Made by a program: the position numbers and the translations under genes. 64,000 nt of DNA from Burkholderiaceae bacterium 16 (GTDB lineage Bacteria; Pseudomonadota; Gammaproteobacteria; Burkholderiales; Burkholderiaceae), in the NCBI GenBank assembly GCA_000955785.1, contig JYOD01000014.1:1-64000 (forward strand), in the 5' to 3' direction. The notes beneath the pieces were generated by a model. It saw nothing but the letters and a program-made list of their open reading frames with translations, was not told the DNA's origin and did no database searches. Shown here in pieces: positions 34,763 through 43,973 of this stretch. Positions within the stretch are counted from its first letter, which is position 1, and each line of letters starts with the position of its first letter.

Positions 34763-34821
34763 AGCGCTGCGGGCGCAGCGCGGTGCGGCGAGCCGCGCAC
34801 CGGCGCCGTGGCGCCGTTCCT

Positions 34822-36234
34822 TCACACGCCCCGAGACCGGGTGCCGGCAATGGCCGCGCCGCCTTCGGTGAGGTCCCAGAACACGCCAGCCATGATCTGC
34901 AGCGCCTGCCGGGCCACGCTGCCCAGCAGGTGCTCGTCGGGGGCATGCTGGCTGCAGGCCGGATACGAATGCGGAAACCAGAGCGTCGGCAAGGCCAGCA
35001 CGTCCGCAAACACATCGTTGGGCAGGGACCCGCCGAAATTCGGCAGCAGCGCCGGCGGCTCGCCCGTGGTGCGCTGTACGGATGCCAGGGCCCACTGCAC
35101 CCAGGCATCGTCCGGATCCAGGCGGGTTGCCTGCATCGGTTCGCCATCCGGCTGGACCTCCACATCCTGGAAGCCACGGGCGTCCAGGTGCTCGCGCAGG
35201 TGGCGCATGAAATTGGCGCTGTCGCTGCCCACCACAAAACGGATCTGGCACAGCGCGAACGCGTGGCCGGGGATCGCCCCCACCGGCGCGTCGGGATTCC
35301 CGGTCTTGAAGGCGAGTACCTCGAACGTGTTCCAGCCGTAGACGCGCTCGGTGGGAGACAGGCCAGGTTCGCCCCAGCCGGGGTCGATCCCGGGATCGGC
35401 CAAGCCGCCGCCAACCTCGATGGTGCTGAGTGCCGCACGGACGTTTGCCGGCAGCCCGTCGGGCAAGAGTCCGCTGACCAGGATCCTGCCCCTGGCATCC
35501 ACCACGCTGGCGAGCGCATGCGCCAGCCGCGTGCCAGCGTTGCTCAGCAGTCCGCCCCAGTTGCCGGAGTGATGCGCGCCTTCGCGCAGGTTGACGCCAA
35601 GCCTGAAGTTGCAGAACCCGCGCGACCCCAGGAAGAGGGTCGGCCGCGCGGCGGCCACGCGCGGCCCGTCCGATGCGATGAACACATCCGCGGCGAGGTC
35701 GTCCGCGTACTTCGCGCACACCTCCCGCAAACCCGGGGAACCGGTTTCCTCCCCCATCTCGAGGATCATCTTGACGTTGTAGCCCAGCTTGCCCTCGCGC
35801 AGCGCCAGTACCTGCGTCAGCGCGGCCAGGTTGATGGTGTGCTGGCCCTTGTTGTCGGCCGTGCCGCGGCCATACCAGCGGTCGCCGTCACGCGACACCG
35901 CCCAGGGCCCAGGGCCCGGCCGCCATTGCGCATCCTGCCCGCGCACCACATCGCCGTGCCCGTAGGTCAGCACGGTGAATGCGGCCCCGGGCTCCAGCCG
36001 TTGCGCCAGCATGAACGGCCCGCCGCCGGCGACCGGATTGTCGACGCGCTTCCAGGTAAATCCCAGGGCATCGAGCTGTGGCCCGATGGCATCGGTCAGG
36101 TAGGCCGTGAGGATGGCGGCGCTGGCGGGATTCTGGCTTTCCGTGCGCATCGCCACGCGTTGCCGGAGCACCTGCTCGAAGCTGCCGTCGTCAAAATAGC
36201 GGGCCGCAAGTTCGATGGCTTGTGAGCGACTCAT
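34822..36234 (-). CDS. M20-family metallopeptidase
   Basis: A 470-residue zinc-dependent exopeptidase or amidohydrolase. Catalytic motifs: YGHGDVVRGQD (metal His and Asp), RGTADNKGQH, EMGEETGSPG (catalytic Glu pair) and the C-terminal His in CSQHAPDEHL. The dimerisation domain lies between about residues 195 and 340. It is cytoplasmic, with no signal peptide. It is the last gene of the dipeptide-type ABC operon, so it probably cleaves the imported dipeptide or N-acyl amino acid. The ATG at 36234 is chosen; the frame is open further upstream but overlaps the ATPase gene in another frame. Confidence 0.9.
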   Translation of the reverse strand: MSRSQAIELAARYFDDGSFEQVLRQRVAMRTESQNPASAAILTAYLTDAIGPQLDALGFTWKRVDNPVAGGGPFMLAQRLEPGAAFTVLTYGHGDVVRGQDAQWRPGPGPWAVSRDGDRWYGRGTADNKGQHTINLAALTQVLALREGKLGYNVKMILEMGEETGSPGLREVCAKYADDLAADVFIASDGPRVAAARPTLFLGSRGFCNFRLGVNLREGAHHSGNWGGLLSNAGTRLAHALASVVDARGRILVSGLLPDGLPANVRAALSTIEVGGGLADPGIDPGWGEPGLSPTERVYGWNTFEVLAFKTGNPDAPVGAIPGHAFALCQIRFVVGSDSANFMRHLREHLDARGFQDVEVQPDGEPMQATRLDPDDAWVQWALASVQRTTGEPPALLPNFGGSLPNDVFADVLALPTLWFPHSYPACSQHAPDEHLLGSVARQALQIMAGVFWDLTEGGAAIAGTRSRGV

Positions 36235-36323
36235 GTCTCTGCTTCCTCTTTTGTGTTGCGTGAATTCTCCGGCACGGTGCATCCTGTGCGTCCAGGGCGT
36301 CCGCACTGCGCCGGGGTGCCTTC

Positions 36324-37175
36324 TCAGGCGGCGAGTGTTTCGAAGTCCCGCTTGATATCCGGAATGCCGAGCCCGGGCTCCGGGGTAAGCGCGCACGACA
36401 GCAGCATGCGCGTATAGGGATGGGAAGGCGCCGAGAAAATCGCCTCGCGAGATGCCTGCTCCACGATGCTGCCGCGATACATCACGGCAACGCGATCCGC
36501 CAGATGCTCCACCACCCCGAGGTTGTGGCTGATGAAGAGATAGGAAAGCCCGAACGCCTTCTTCAGGTCCAGCAGCAGATTGAGAATCTGCGCCTGTACC
36601 GAGACGTCCAGCGCCGAGGTCGGCTCGTCGCAGATGAGAATCTGCGGGCGCAGTATCAGGGCGCGCGCGATGGCGACACGCTGGCGCTGGCCTCCGGACA
36701 ACTGCCCGGGATATTGCCCGTGGGTTCGCTTGGGCATGCCCACCAGGTCCAGCGTCTGCACGACTTTGGCGGCCTGCTCGGCAGCGTTGCCCAGGCCGTG
36801 CAGCCGTAGCGGCAGGCCGACAATCTGCGCAACGGTCTTGCGCGGGTTCAGGGAGGAGTAAGGATCCTGGAAGATCGGCTGGATATGGCGCGACATCGCC
36901 CTGCGTTCGGCAGGCAGCACCTCGCGTCCGTTGATGAGCACGCTGCCCTCGCTGGGTTCGAGCAGGCCGAGCAACATCTTGGCCAGGGTGCTCTTGCCGC
37001 AGCCAGACTCCCCGACCAGGCCGAGTGTTTCGCCGCGAGCCAGCCGCAGGGAAACCTCGCTGACCGCCTTGAATTCCTCCGGTTTGCCAAACAGGCTCCG
37101 TCTTGTCACGAAGCGCCGGCTGAGCGCGCAAAGCTCAAGCGCGTACTCGGCTCTCGGTTCGGTCGTCGTGTTCAT
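36324..37175 (-). CDS. Dipeptide/oligopeptide ABC transporter ATPase (DppF type)
   Basis: A 283-residue ATPase. Walker A GESGCGKST, signature LSGGQRQRVAIARAL, Walker B ILICDEPTSALDVS and the H-loop SHNLGVV are all intact. The insert ALSRRFVTRRSLFGKPEEFKAVSEVSLRL is typical of DppF/OppF. It lacks the C-terminal 4Fe-4S cysteine cluster seen in some DppF proteins. Its ATG overlaps the stop of the DppD-type gene in an ATGA. Confidence 0.92.
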   Translation of the reverse strand: MNTTTEPRAEYALELCALSRRFVTRRSLFGKPEEFKAVSEVSLRLARGETLGLVGESGCGKSTLAKMLLGLLEPSEGSVLINGREVLPAERRAMSRHIQPIFQDPYSSLNPRKTVAQIVGLPLRLHGLGNAAEQAAKVVQTLDLVGMPKRTHGQYPGQLSGGQRQRVAIARALILRPQILICDEPTSALDVSVQAQILNLLLDLKKAFGLSYLFISHNLGVVEHLADRVAVMYRGSIVEQASREAIFSAPSHPYTRMLLSCALTPEPGLGIPDIKRDFETLAA

Positions 37176-38167
37176 GCAGCCTCCCGCGCTTGCGCCGCCA
37201 TGGGTTCGAGCAGATTGCAGCGTGCGCTATGTCCATCGCGTAGGGTCACCTCCGTATGCGTGTGCGCGCAGCGTTCCACAGCTTGCGTGCAGCGATTGCG
37301 AAACGCGCATCCGGCAACGTCACCGATCAACCCTGGCACCACCCCAGGGATAGCGGCGAGATGGCTGCCGGGCGGTGTCTTGCCCGGCACCGGGATGCAA
37401 TTGAGCAGCCCGCGCGTGTAGGGATGCGACGGATGCGCAAACAGCGCCGCCACCGGCGCGGTCTCGATGATCTCGCCGGCATACATGACCGCGACGCGGT
37501 CCGCGATCCGCGCCACCACGCCAAGGTCATGCGTGACGAATACGACCGCGGTGCCGAACTCCTGCTGGAGTTCGCGGATCAGCCGCAGGATCTGCGCCTG
37601 GATGCTGACATCCAGTGCCGTGGTGGGTTCATCGGCAATGATCAGGTCCGGCTCGCACATCAAGGCCATGGCAATCATCACGCGCTGGCGCAAGCCACCG
37701 GAGAGCTGGTGCGGATACTGCCTGAGCCGCTGCCCCGCGTTGGCAATGCCGGCGCGCTCCAGCAGGTACACGGCCCGGTCGCGCGCCTGTGCGCGCGTCC
37801 CCTTGCCGTGATGCAGCATCGCCTCGCAAAGCTGATTGCCCAGCGTGTAGGCGGGGTTCAGCGACGTCATCGGCTCCTGGAAGATCATCGAGATCTTTTG
37901 TCCGCGCAGGGCGGCCATGCGGCGCTCGGAAAACGCCTGCAGATCCTCGCCGTCGAACCGGATATGGTCCGCACTGCGCTTCGCCCTGCCCGGCAGCAGC
38001 CCCATGATGGCCAGCGAAGTCATCGACTTCCCGCATCCGGACTCGCCGACCAGGCACAGCATCTCGCCGCGATTGACGTGAAAATCGATGCCGCGTACCG
38101 CGTGGAGCATGCCGTTTTCGCTCGGCAGGTCCACCCGCAGGTTCTTTACATCCAGCAAGCTTGTCAT
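37172..38167 (-). CDS. Dipeptide/oligopeptide ABC transporter ATPase (DppD type)
   Basis: A 331-residue ATPase. Walker A GESGCGKSM, signature LSGGLRQRVMIAMAL, Walker B LIIADEPTTALDVS, H-loop THDLGVV. The C-terminal extension (CAFRNRCTQAVERCAHTHTEVTLRDGHSARC) is the cysteine-rich tail of the DppD/OppD group and may bind an Fe-S cluster. I use the ATG at 38167, where MTSLLDVKNLRVDL starts the conserved domain. Confidence 0.92.
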   Translation of the reverse strand: MTSLLDVKNLRVDLPSENGMLHAVRGIDFHVNRGEMLCLVGESGCGKSMTSLAIMGLLPGRAKRSADHIRFDGEDLQAFSERRMAALRGQKISMIFQEPMTSLNPAYTLGNQLCEAMLHHGKGTRAQARDRAVYLLERAGIANAGQRLRQYPHQLSGGLRQRVMIAMALMCEPDLIIADEPTTALDVSIQAQILRLIRELQQEFGTAVVFVTHDLGVVARIADRVAVMYAGEIIETAPVAALFAHPSHPYTRGLLNCIPVPGKTPPGSHLAAIPGVVPGLIGDVAGCAFRNRCTQAVERCAHTHTEVTLRDGHSARCNLLEPMAAQAREAA

Positions 38168-38201
38168 GCGCGACTCCCGTCCTTGGTTGTCCTGCTTTGT
38201 G

Positions 38202-39140
38202 CTAGTTGCGGCCGTCGGGCGCGCAGATGTCGCGAATGCCGTCGCCCACCAGATTGATGGCAAGCACGAGCACCGCCAGCGCCACGCCGGGGATCAGGAT
38301 GACCCAGGGCTTGAAGAACATATAGGCCTTGCCTTCGGCGACCATCAGGCCCCAGGACGGCGTCGGCGGCTGCACGCCCAGGCCAAGGAACGACAGCGTG
38401 GCTTCGAGCAGGATGGCGTGCGCCATTTCCAACGTCACCACCACCGTCAGGGCACCCATGAGGTTCGGCAGGATCTCGCGCAGCAGGATATAGAACGTCG
38501 AGGCGCCAAGGCTCTTGGCCGCCGCGATGAATTCGGCATCCCGCAACTGCTGGGTCGCCGAGCGGGTGACCACCGCGAAGCGGTCCCACAGCAGCAGGCC
38601 AAGCAGCACGATGACCGCCTGCACCGAGCCTCCCGTCAGCGCGGCCATGGCCAGCGCCACCAGCACCACCGGCATGGCCAGCCGCGTGGTAATGACATAG
38701 CTGATCACGGCGTCGACCTTGCCGCCGAAGTACCCGGCGAGCAGCCCGAGCGTAATGCCGATCAACGCCGAGATGGCGACCGCGCACAGCCCGATGACCA
38801 GCGAGACCCGGGCGCCGAACAACAGGCGGCTCAGGTAGTCGCGGCCCAGCTTGTCGGTACCCAGCCAGTGTTCCGGGCTACCGCCTGGCTGCCACGCTGG
38901 CGGCACGAGCCGGCGGCCCATATCCTGCAGATAGGGCTCGTGCGCCGCCAGCAGCGGCGCGAACAGGGCCGCCAGGACCACCACGGCCAGCAACATTGCG
39001 CCAAGCGTCAGACCATAATGCCCGAGCGCGCGGCGCAGGGTGCGCCGCCAGGCAGGCACGACCGGCAGCGCCGGAACTGGCGAGGGCGGGAACGCTGCGC
39101 GCGCGCCGTCCGCCGGCACGGGGGAGGTCTCGGTGTTCAT
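38202..39140 (-). CDS. Dipeptide/oligopeptide ABC permease (DppC type)
   Basis: A 312-residue membrane permease. After a Pro-rich N-terminus and a first helix, the DppC-family region HWLGTDKLGRDYLSRLLFGARVSLVIGLCAV follows, then five more helices. The EAA coupling loop is EFIAAAKSLGASTFYILLREILPNLMG. The ATG at 39140 is chosen because the upstream part of the open frame overlaps the DppB-type gene. The gap to DppB is 23 bases. Confidence 0.92.
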   Translation of the reverse strand: MNTETSPVPADGARAAFPPSPVPALPVVPAWRRTLRRALGHYGLTLGAMLLAVVVLAALFAPLLAAHEPYLQDMGRRLVPPAWQPGGSPEHWLGTDKLGRDYLSRLLFGARVSLVIGLCAVAISALIGITLGLLAGYFGGKVDAVISYVITTRLAMPVVLVALAMAALTGGSVQAVIVLLGLLLWDRFAVVTRSATQQLRDAEFIAAAKSLGASTFYILLREILPNLMGALTVVVTLEMAHAILLEATLSFLGLGVQPPTPSWGLMVAEGKAYMFFKPWVILIPGVALAVLVLAINLVGDGIRDICAPDGRN

Positions 39141-39163
39141 GTGCGGCTCCGAAGAATGGGCTC

Positions 39164-40081
39164 TCAGCGGGTATGGATGCGGGGATCGAGCGCGGCGTTG
39201 ATGACATCGGCCAGGAAGGTCAGGCCGATATAGAAGATCGAGATCAGCAGCACCACCGCCTGCACAACGGGATAGTCGTTGCGCGCGATGGCCTCCCAGG
39301 CCAGTTGCCCAAGACCTTGCATCGCATACACGGATTCGATGACGACGGAGCCGCCCAGCATGAAGCCAAGCTCGACGGCTGCCAGTGCCACCACCGGAAT
39401 CACCGCGTTGCGCAGCGCGTGCTTGAAGATCACCGTGCGAGGCCCAAGACCCTTTGCTCTCGCCGTGCGGATGTAGTCCGCCCCCAGCACGTCCAGCATG
39501 CCGGCGCGGGTCAGGCGCATCATCGCCGGGGTGGCGTAGTACCCAAGGACGATGGCCGGCAGGACGAAATTCCGCCAGTCCGAATTGCCGGATACCGGCA
39601 ACCACTGCAACTTGACGGCAAACAGCAGGATCAACGTCAGGCCAAACCAGAAGCTCGGCATGGCCTGCCCGATCACGGCCAGCAGCAGGGCGAGCCGGTC
39701 GATCCAGCTGTCGCGGCAGATCGCTGCCAGCACCCCCAGGGGGATGGCCGTCAGCACAGCGATGACCAGCGCAATGCCGCCAAGCTTCAGGGTGATCGGC
39801 AGACGCTCGGCCACCAGTTCGGTGACCGGCCCCTGGAAGAAGAAGGAACGCCCCAGGTCAAGATGCAGCGCGCGGCCCAGCCACTCAAAGTACTGCGTCA
39901 CCATCGGCTGGTCCAGGCCGTACTGGTGGCGGATCGTTGCCACCTGCTCGGCCGTTGCGTCGGCGCCGGCAATCGACGTGGCCAGATCGCCCGACAGGTG
40001 CAGCAGGACAAAGCTCACGATCGAAACGGTCAGGGCAACGCAAAGCGCCACAGCAAGGCGCCGGAGAATATAGGTCAACAT
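39164..40081 (-). CDS. Dipeptide/oligopeptide ABC permease (DppB type)
   Basis: A 305-residue membrane permease with the DppB-type N-terminus (MLTYILRRLAVALCVALTVSIVSFVLLHLSGD), a periplasmic segment QYGLDQPMVTQYFEWLGRALHLDLGRSFFF and the EAA loop DYIRTARAKGLGPRTVIFKHALRNAVIPV. Six membrane helices are expected. It follows the binding-protein gene with a 75-base gap and pairs with DppC. Confidence 0.92.
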   Translation of the reverse strand: MLTYILRRLAVALCVALTVSIVSFVLLHLSGDLATSIAGADATAEQVATIRHQYGLDQPMVTQYFEWLGRALHLDLGRSFFFQGPVTELVAERLPITLKLGGIALVIAVLTAIPLGVLAAICRDSWIDRLALLLAVIGQAMPSFWFGLTLILLFAVKLQWLPVSGNSDWRNFVLPAIVLGYYATPAMMRLTRAGMLDVLGADYIRTARAKGLGPRTVIFKHALRNAVIPVVALAAVELGFMLGGSVVIESVYAMQGLGQLAWEAIARNDYPVVQAVVLLISIFYIGLTFLADVINAALDPRIHTR

Positions 40082-40156
40082 GTGGGGGGCCCTTGGTCGA
40101 ATCTGCCCGCGCCAGGCAAATATCAGTCTGCCTGCCGCGCCGTCATGCCTGCCGGC

Positions 40157-41689
40157 TTACTTCCAGCTGGCGTCGTAGAAGCGTGGCACTTCGTCCGGAT
40201 AGGCCTGGAAGTTCAGCTGCGACGTATAGGCATAGCTGGTCGAGTACGTAAAGAGCGGCGCGGTATAGGCCTGCCGGGCGATCACATCCAGCGCCTTGGC
40301 GTAGTTCGCCTTGCGCACCCCAAGGTCGGCCGCGCTGTCCGCGGCGTCCAGGAACGCCTTGACGGCGCTGTCCCTGGTAATGTCGTCGGCACCGCCCTTG
40401 AACCACACGCCGAGGGACGCAGAGGCGTCATTGACCGAATTGGAGCCCCAGGTCTGGAACGTCAGTGGCGCCTTGCCGCCACGGTAGTCGCCCTGCAGCG
40501 CCGCATATTTCATGTACCGCAAGCGTGCCTTGATACCGACCTTCTGCAGATCGCCGATGACGGCCTCCGCGAAGTCACGCTCCCGATAAGCGTAGATGTC
40601 GGTCTCGAAGCCATTTGGATAGCCGGCTTGTGCAAGCAACGCCTTGGCCTTGGCGGGGTCGTAGGCATAGCTGGCGATGCCCTTGGTTTCGCAACCGACC
40701 TGGGTGCGGTAACACACCGCCGGAACCGCTTGGCTGCCCCCGCGCACCAGGTTCTTCGCCATGCTTTCACGGTTGATCGCGTAGTTCACGGCCTGCCGCA
40801 CCCGCACGTCCTTGAAGGGCGACTTGGGATCCGAGTTGCCCTTCGCGTCCATCATCAGGAAACCCACGCGCATGGTCTCGCCGCTCTGCACGGTCAGGTT
40901 GGGCATGCTGCGCATGGCATCCGCCTGGTCGGAGGGCACGCGCCAGAGCCAGTCCACTGCCCCGGTCATCAACTGCGCCACCCGTGTCTCGGGATCCGGA
41001 ATGATGACGAACTTGAGCGTCCCGATCCTGGGCTGGCCTTGCGGGCTTGCCTTGAAGTACGCGGGGTTCCTGACCATCGTCACGCCCTGCCCGGGTGTGA
41101 CGGCCGTGATCTTGTAGGGTCCGGTGCCGATCGGCGCCTTGCTGAAGCCCTCCAGCCCCACCTTCTTGAAATAGGCCGCGGGGAGAATCGGCGTGGGACC
41201 GGCGAGGTATTCGAACGCGGCCGGGAACGGCGCTTTCAGGTGAAGGCGCACCTTGTATTCGCCCAGCTTCTCGGCGCTCTTGATCCAGTCGATGTTCTGG
41301 CGCGTGACAACCTTGGACTCGGGCGACACGACGTAGGTGAACGTGAACACCACATCGTCCGCACTGAACTTGTCGCCGTTCTGGAACGTCACCCCCTGGC
41401 GCAGGTCGATGACCAGGGCGGTTGGCGACTCCCACGTCCAGGCCGTGGCAAGTTGCGGCTTGTACTCGCCGGATTTGGGGTCGCGATAGAGCAGCGTGTC
41501 GAACACCATGCGGGAGAGCACCACGCCCTCGCGCAGGTTGTTGTGATACGGACTGATGTTCTCGACCTCGCTGTCGGAGGCATAGACCAAGGTGTCGTTT
41601 GCCTTGCCCGCGTGCGCCGTGGACGCTGCGAGCACCAATGCCGCAGCCAGGAAGGACCGTACCGATGTCATAGGTATGCGCGCGCTCAT
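40157..41689 (-). CDS. Dipeptide/oligopeptide ABC periplasmic binding protein
   Basis: A 510-residue family 5 solute-binding protein. Residues 1-27 (counting from the ATG at 41689) form a Sec signal ending in TAHA. The mature part has VFDTLLYRDPKSGEYKPQLATAWTWESPTALVIDLRQGVTFQNGDKFSADDVVFTF, the standard family 5 signature, and a cysteine pair in CYRTQVGC that may form a disulfide. AGAGG 7 bases upstream supports the start; a second ATG six codons later is possible. It leads the operon binding protein-DppB-DppC-DppD-DppF-M20 peptidase, divergent from a LysR gene. Confidence 0.92.
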   Translation of the reverse strand: MSARIPMTSVRSFLAAALVLAASTAHAGKANDTLVYASDSEVENISPYHNNLREGVVLSRMVFDTLLYRDPKSGEYKPQLATAWTWESPTALVIDLRQGVTFQNGDKFSADDVVFTFTYVVSPESKVVTRQNIDWIKSAEKLGEYKVRLHLKAPFPAAFEYLAGPTPILPAAYFKKVGLEGFSKAPIGTGPYKITAVTPGQGVTMVRNPAYFKASPQGQPRIGTLKFVIIPDPETRVAQLMTGAVDWLWRVPSDQADAMRSMPNLTVQSGETMRVGFLMMDAKGNSDPKSPFKDVRVRQAVNYAINRESMAKNLVRGGSQAVPAVCYRTQVGCETKGIASYAYDPAKAKALLAQAGYPNGFETDIYAYRERDFAEAVIGDLQKVGIKARLRYMKYAALQGDYRGGKAPLTFQTWGSNSVNDASASLGVWFKGGADDITRDSAVKAFLDAADSAADLGVRKANYAKALDVIARQAYTAPLFTYSTSYAYTSQLNFQAYPDEVPRFYDASWK

Positions 41690-41732
41690 GTTTTCGCCTC
41701 TGGCCAGTGCAGCCGAATGGAAGAAATGCAAG

Positions 41733-41760
41733 GTTGTTCGAATCCTGTTGTTCGAATCCT
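41733..41760. repeat. Tandem duplication of a 14-base unit
   Basis: GTTGTTCGAATCCT occurs twice head to tail (41733-41746 and 41747-41760), in the divergent promoter region of the peptide-transport operon. It could be two binding sites on the same face of DNA or a simple slippage duplication. Confidence 0.6.
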
Positions 41761-41803
41761 AGATCCTTGCGAACTTTGCGAAAAGCATAGAATTCAGAAT
41801 TGT

Positions 41804-41824
41804 GGTTTGCCTTTATGGCAAACC
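41804..41824. promoter_or_regulatory. Perfect palindrome, likely LysR operator
   Basis: GGTTTGCC-TTTAT-GGCAAACC, a 21-base perfect inverted repeat 68 bases upstream of the LysR GTG start and 115 bases from the binding-protein ATG. Size, symmetry and place suit a LysR recognition site. Confidence 0.6.
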
Positions 41825-41891
41825 GTGATGACCGTGCAAACTGCGCCTGCCGCGCATGCGGCGCAACCCTACCCATCCGGCCGGAGGTAAT

Positions 41892-42827
41892 GTGTCCCAG
41901 TCCCACCGTTTGCAGAGCACAGCGCTGCGCTATTTCCTGGAAGTGGTCCGTTGCGGCTCGATCAGCGAGGCGGCGTTGCGCCTGAATGTCGCCGGATCCG
42001 CCGTCAGCCGGCAGATTGCCGGCCTGGAGGAGACGCTGGATGTCGTCCTGTTCGAGCGCAGGCCGCGGGGCATGGTACTCAGCGCCGCGGGCGAGCTGCT
42101 GGCCACGCATGCCCGCAAATCCAGTTTCGAGGCCGAGCGGGTCGTGGCCGACGTGCTGGCGTTGCAAGGCCTCGGCACAGGGCATGTCCGCATCGCCAGC
42201 TCGGAGGGCTTCGCCATCCAGTTCCTGCCGAGCGTCATCGAGGCGTTCCGCGCAAAATATCGCGGCATCCGCTTCCAGCTGTCGGTGGATGCGCCGGCCG
42301 AAGTCACCCGCCGCGTGCGCCAGGGCGAATGCGATATCGGCATGGTGTTCAACTACAGCCGGGTCGGGCAGAAGGACATCAAGGTGGAGCATCGCCAGCC
42401 GGCGCCCGGCCTTGCCATCATGCGCACCGACCATCCCTTGGCGAAGTCCAGGCAGGTCACCCTGTCTCAGCTGCAGGGCTACCCGATGGCCCTGCCGGAT
42501 GCGGATACCACCGTGCGCCAGGTGTTCGACATTGCCTGCATACGACAGCGCGTGACGGTCGACCCGGTACTCACCAGCAACTATGTCGAGACCCTGCTGA
42601 ACTTCGCGCGGCTGAACGATGCCATCACGCTGGCGAGCGAGGTCTCCGTGCGCCTGCTGCTGGAGGAGCGCGGCTTGTGCGCCATCGCCATTCGGGACCG
42701 CGCAATGAGCGACCGCAGTATCGAGGTCCAGACCCTGCAGGGCAGGACCCACGCAGAAGTGGTGCGCGTGTTTCGGGACTTCCTGATCGCGATGCTATCG
42801 AGCCGCAATGGCATCGGGCCCGAGTGA
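41892..42827 (+). CDS. LysR-family regulator of the peptide-transport operon
   Basis: A 311-residue LysR protein. The DNA-binding domain is LRYFLEVVRCGSISEAALRLNVAGSAVSRQIAGLEETLDVVLFERRPRGMVLSAAGELL. The effector domain begins near residue 90 (LGTGHVRIASSEGFAIQFLPSVIEAFRAKYRGIRFQLSVDAPAEVTRRVRQGECDIGMVF). I chose the GTG at 41892, with GGAGG 4 bases upstream, rather than the ATG at 41856, which has no ribosome binding site. It is divergent from the transporter operon and presumably controls it through the palindrome at 41804. Confidence 0.9.
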   Translation: MSQSHRLQSTALRYFLEVVRCGSISEAALRLNVAGSAVSRQIAGLEETLDVVLFERRPRGMVLSAAGELLATHARKSSFEAERVVADVLALQGLGTGHVRIASSEGFAIQFLPSVIEAFRAKYRGIRFQLSVDAPAEVTRRVRQGECDIGMVFNYSRVGQKDIKVEHRQPAPGLAIMRTDHPLAKSRQVTLSQLQGYPMALPDADTTVRQVFDIACIRQRVTVDPVLTSNYVETLLNFARLNDAITLASEVSVRLLLEERGLCAIAIRDRAMSDRSIEVQTLQGRTHAEVVRVFRDFLIAMLSSRNGIGPE

Positions 42828-42870
42828 TAGCCCGCCTGGCGCTGGCATGCCAGCGCCAGGCGGGGGCGCG

Positions 42871-43833
42871 TTACTCCGCGCGGATCTTCGCTTCCGCGAC
42901 GATCTTGGCGGAGCGGGCCATATCTTCTTTTTCAAACCGCGCAAAGTCTTCCGGCGTGCCGGGCGACAACAGGTAGCCCTGCTCGGCCAGCCTGGTGCGC
43001 AGGTCGGAAGCCAATGCCTTGTTGACCTCGGCGTTGAGCCGCTTGATCACGTCCGGCGGCAGCTTGGCCGGGCCCCACAGCCCATACCACGAGTAGAACT
43101 CGTAGCCCGGCACGGTCTCGGCAACGGTTGGCACATCGGGCATGGAGGGCAGCCGCTCCCTGGAAGTCACCGCGACCACCCGCACCATGCCGCTCTTGTG
43201 GTACGTCAGGGCGCCAAGCACCGGATCGATAAAACCGTCGATGGCGCCGCCGATCAGGTCCTGGTAGGCAGGCGCCGAGCCCTTGTATGGCACCACCAGG
43301 TAATCGATCTTGCTGGTGCGCTTGAGCAGTTCCGTCGACAAATGCCCCGCGGAGGCCTGCGAGCCGATCGCGAACGACATCTTGCCCGGGTGCGCCTGTG
43401 CGTAGGCAATCAGTTCCTTGATGTTCTTGATCGGCAGGTTCTTGTTGACCGACACCGCCAGCGGGCCCTTGCCGACCAGCGCGATCGGCACGAAATCCTT
43501 CGTCACATCGTAGGGCGACGATTTCAGCGTCATCGGCGTGGTGGTGAAGGTGGAGGCGCTGAACAGCAGCGTGTAGCCATCGGCGGCCCCCTTGGCCACC
43601 GCATCGGCGCCGATGATGCCCTGGCCGCCGGGCCGGTTGTCGACGATAAAGCTCTGCCCGGTCTGCTCGGACAGCTTTTGCGCCAGCATGCGGCCAACGG
43701 TGTCGGTGGGCCCGCCAGGCGGGAACGGGATGATGACGCGCACGGCTTTGTTCGGGTAGGTCTGCGCGGAAGCGGCGGCGGCGCACAGCAGCAGCGCGCC
43801 CGCGGCACAGCGGAAGAATCGGTGGAACAGCAT
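42871..43833 (-). CDS. Bug-family (TTT) periplasmic binding protein
   Basis: A 320-residue periplasmic binding protein with a Sec signal (FRCAAGALLLCAAAASAQ). Bug motifs: YPNKAVRVIIPFPPGGPTDTVGRMLAQKL, FIVDNRPGGQGIIGADAVAKGAADGYTLLFS, VPYKGSAPAYQDLIGGAIDGFIDP and PSMPDVPTVAETVPGYEF. It is the last gene of the IclR-tartrate dehydratase operon, separated from tarD by a hairpin, so tartrate or a related hydroxy-dicarboxylate is a likely ligand. No membrane TctAB component is nearby. Confidence 0.92.
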   Translation of the reverse strand: MLFHRFFRCAAGALLLCAAAASAQTYPNKAVRVIIPFPPGGPTDTVGRMLAQKLSEQTGQSFIVDNRPGGQGIIGADAVAKGAADGYTLLFSASTFTTTPMTLKSSPYDVTKDFVPIALVGKGPLAVSVNKNLPIKNIKELIAYAQAHPGKMSFAIGSQASAGHLSTELLKRTSKIDYLVVPYKGSAPAYQDLIGGAIDGFIDPVLGALTYHKSGMVRVVAVTSRERLPSMPDVPTVAETVPGYEFYSWYGLWGPAKLPPDVIKRLNAEVNKALASDLRTRLAEQGYLLSPGTPEDFARFEKEDMARSAKIVAEAKIRAE

Positions 43834-43906
43834 TGTTTGTCTCCTGTCTCGACTGCAGGTCCGCCCTTATGGGGCGGTTCTTAGTTCGGCAGCACAGTTT
43901 AGGTTT

Positions 43907-43936
43907 GCTCCCTCTCCCCCTGAGGGGAGAGGGAGC
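43907..43936 (-). terminator. Strong hairpin between tarD and the Bug gene
   Basis: A perfect 13-bp stem (43907-43919 and 43924-43936) with loop CTGA, without T-run. Such CCCTCTCCCC/GGGGAGAGGG stems recur in intergenic DNA of related bacteria. It may attenuate readthrough from tarD into the Bug gene or stabilise the 3' end of the upstream message. Confidence 0.5.
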
Positions 43937-43973
43937 AACAGCCGTCGTCATTCCAAACGGCTTTGGCGTCTCT

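Noticed and set aside
36235-37131. N-terminal extension of the M20 peptidase frame
   Set aside because: It overlaps the DppF-type ATPase gene out of frame and has no homology; the peptidase starts at 36234 in the gap.
38996-41890. A 964-codon plus-strand open frame opposite the peptide-transporter genes
   Set aside because: It is the antisense frame of DppC, DppB and binding-protein genes in GC-rich DNA. It is rich in Arg, His, Gly and Gln, with no motif, while the minus strand encodes clear family members.
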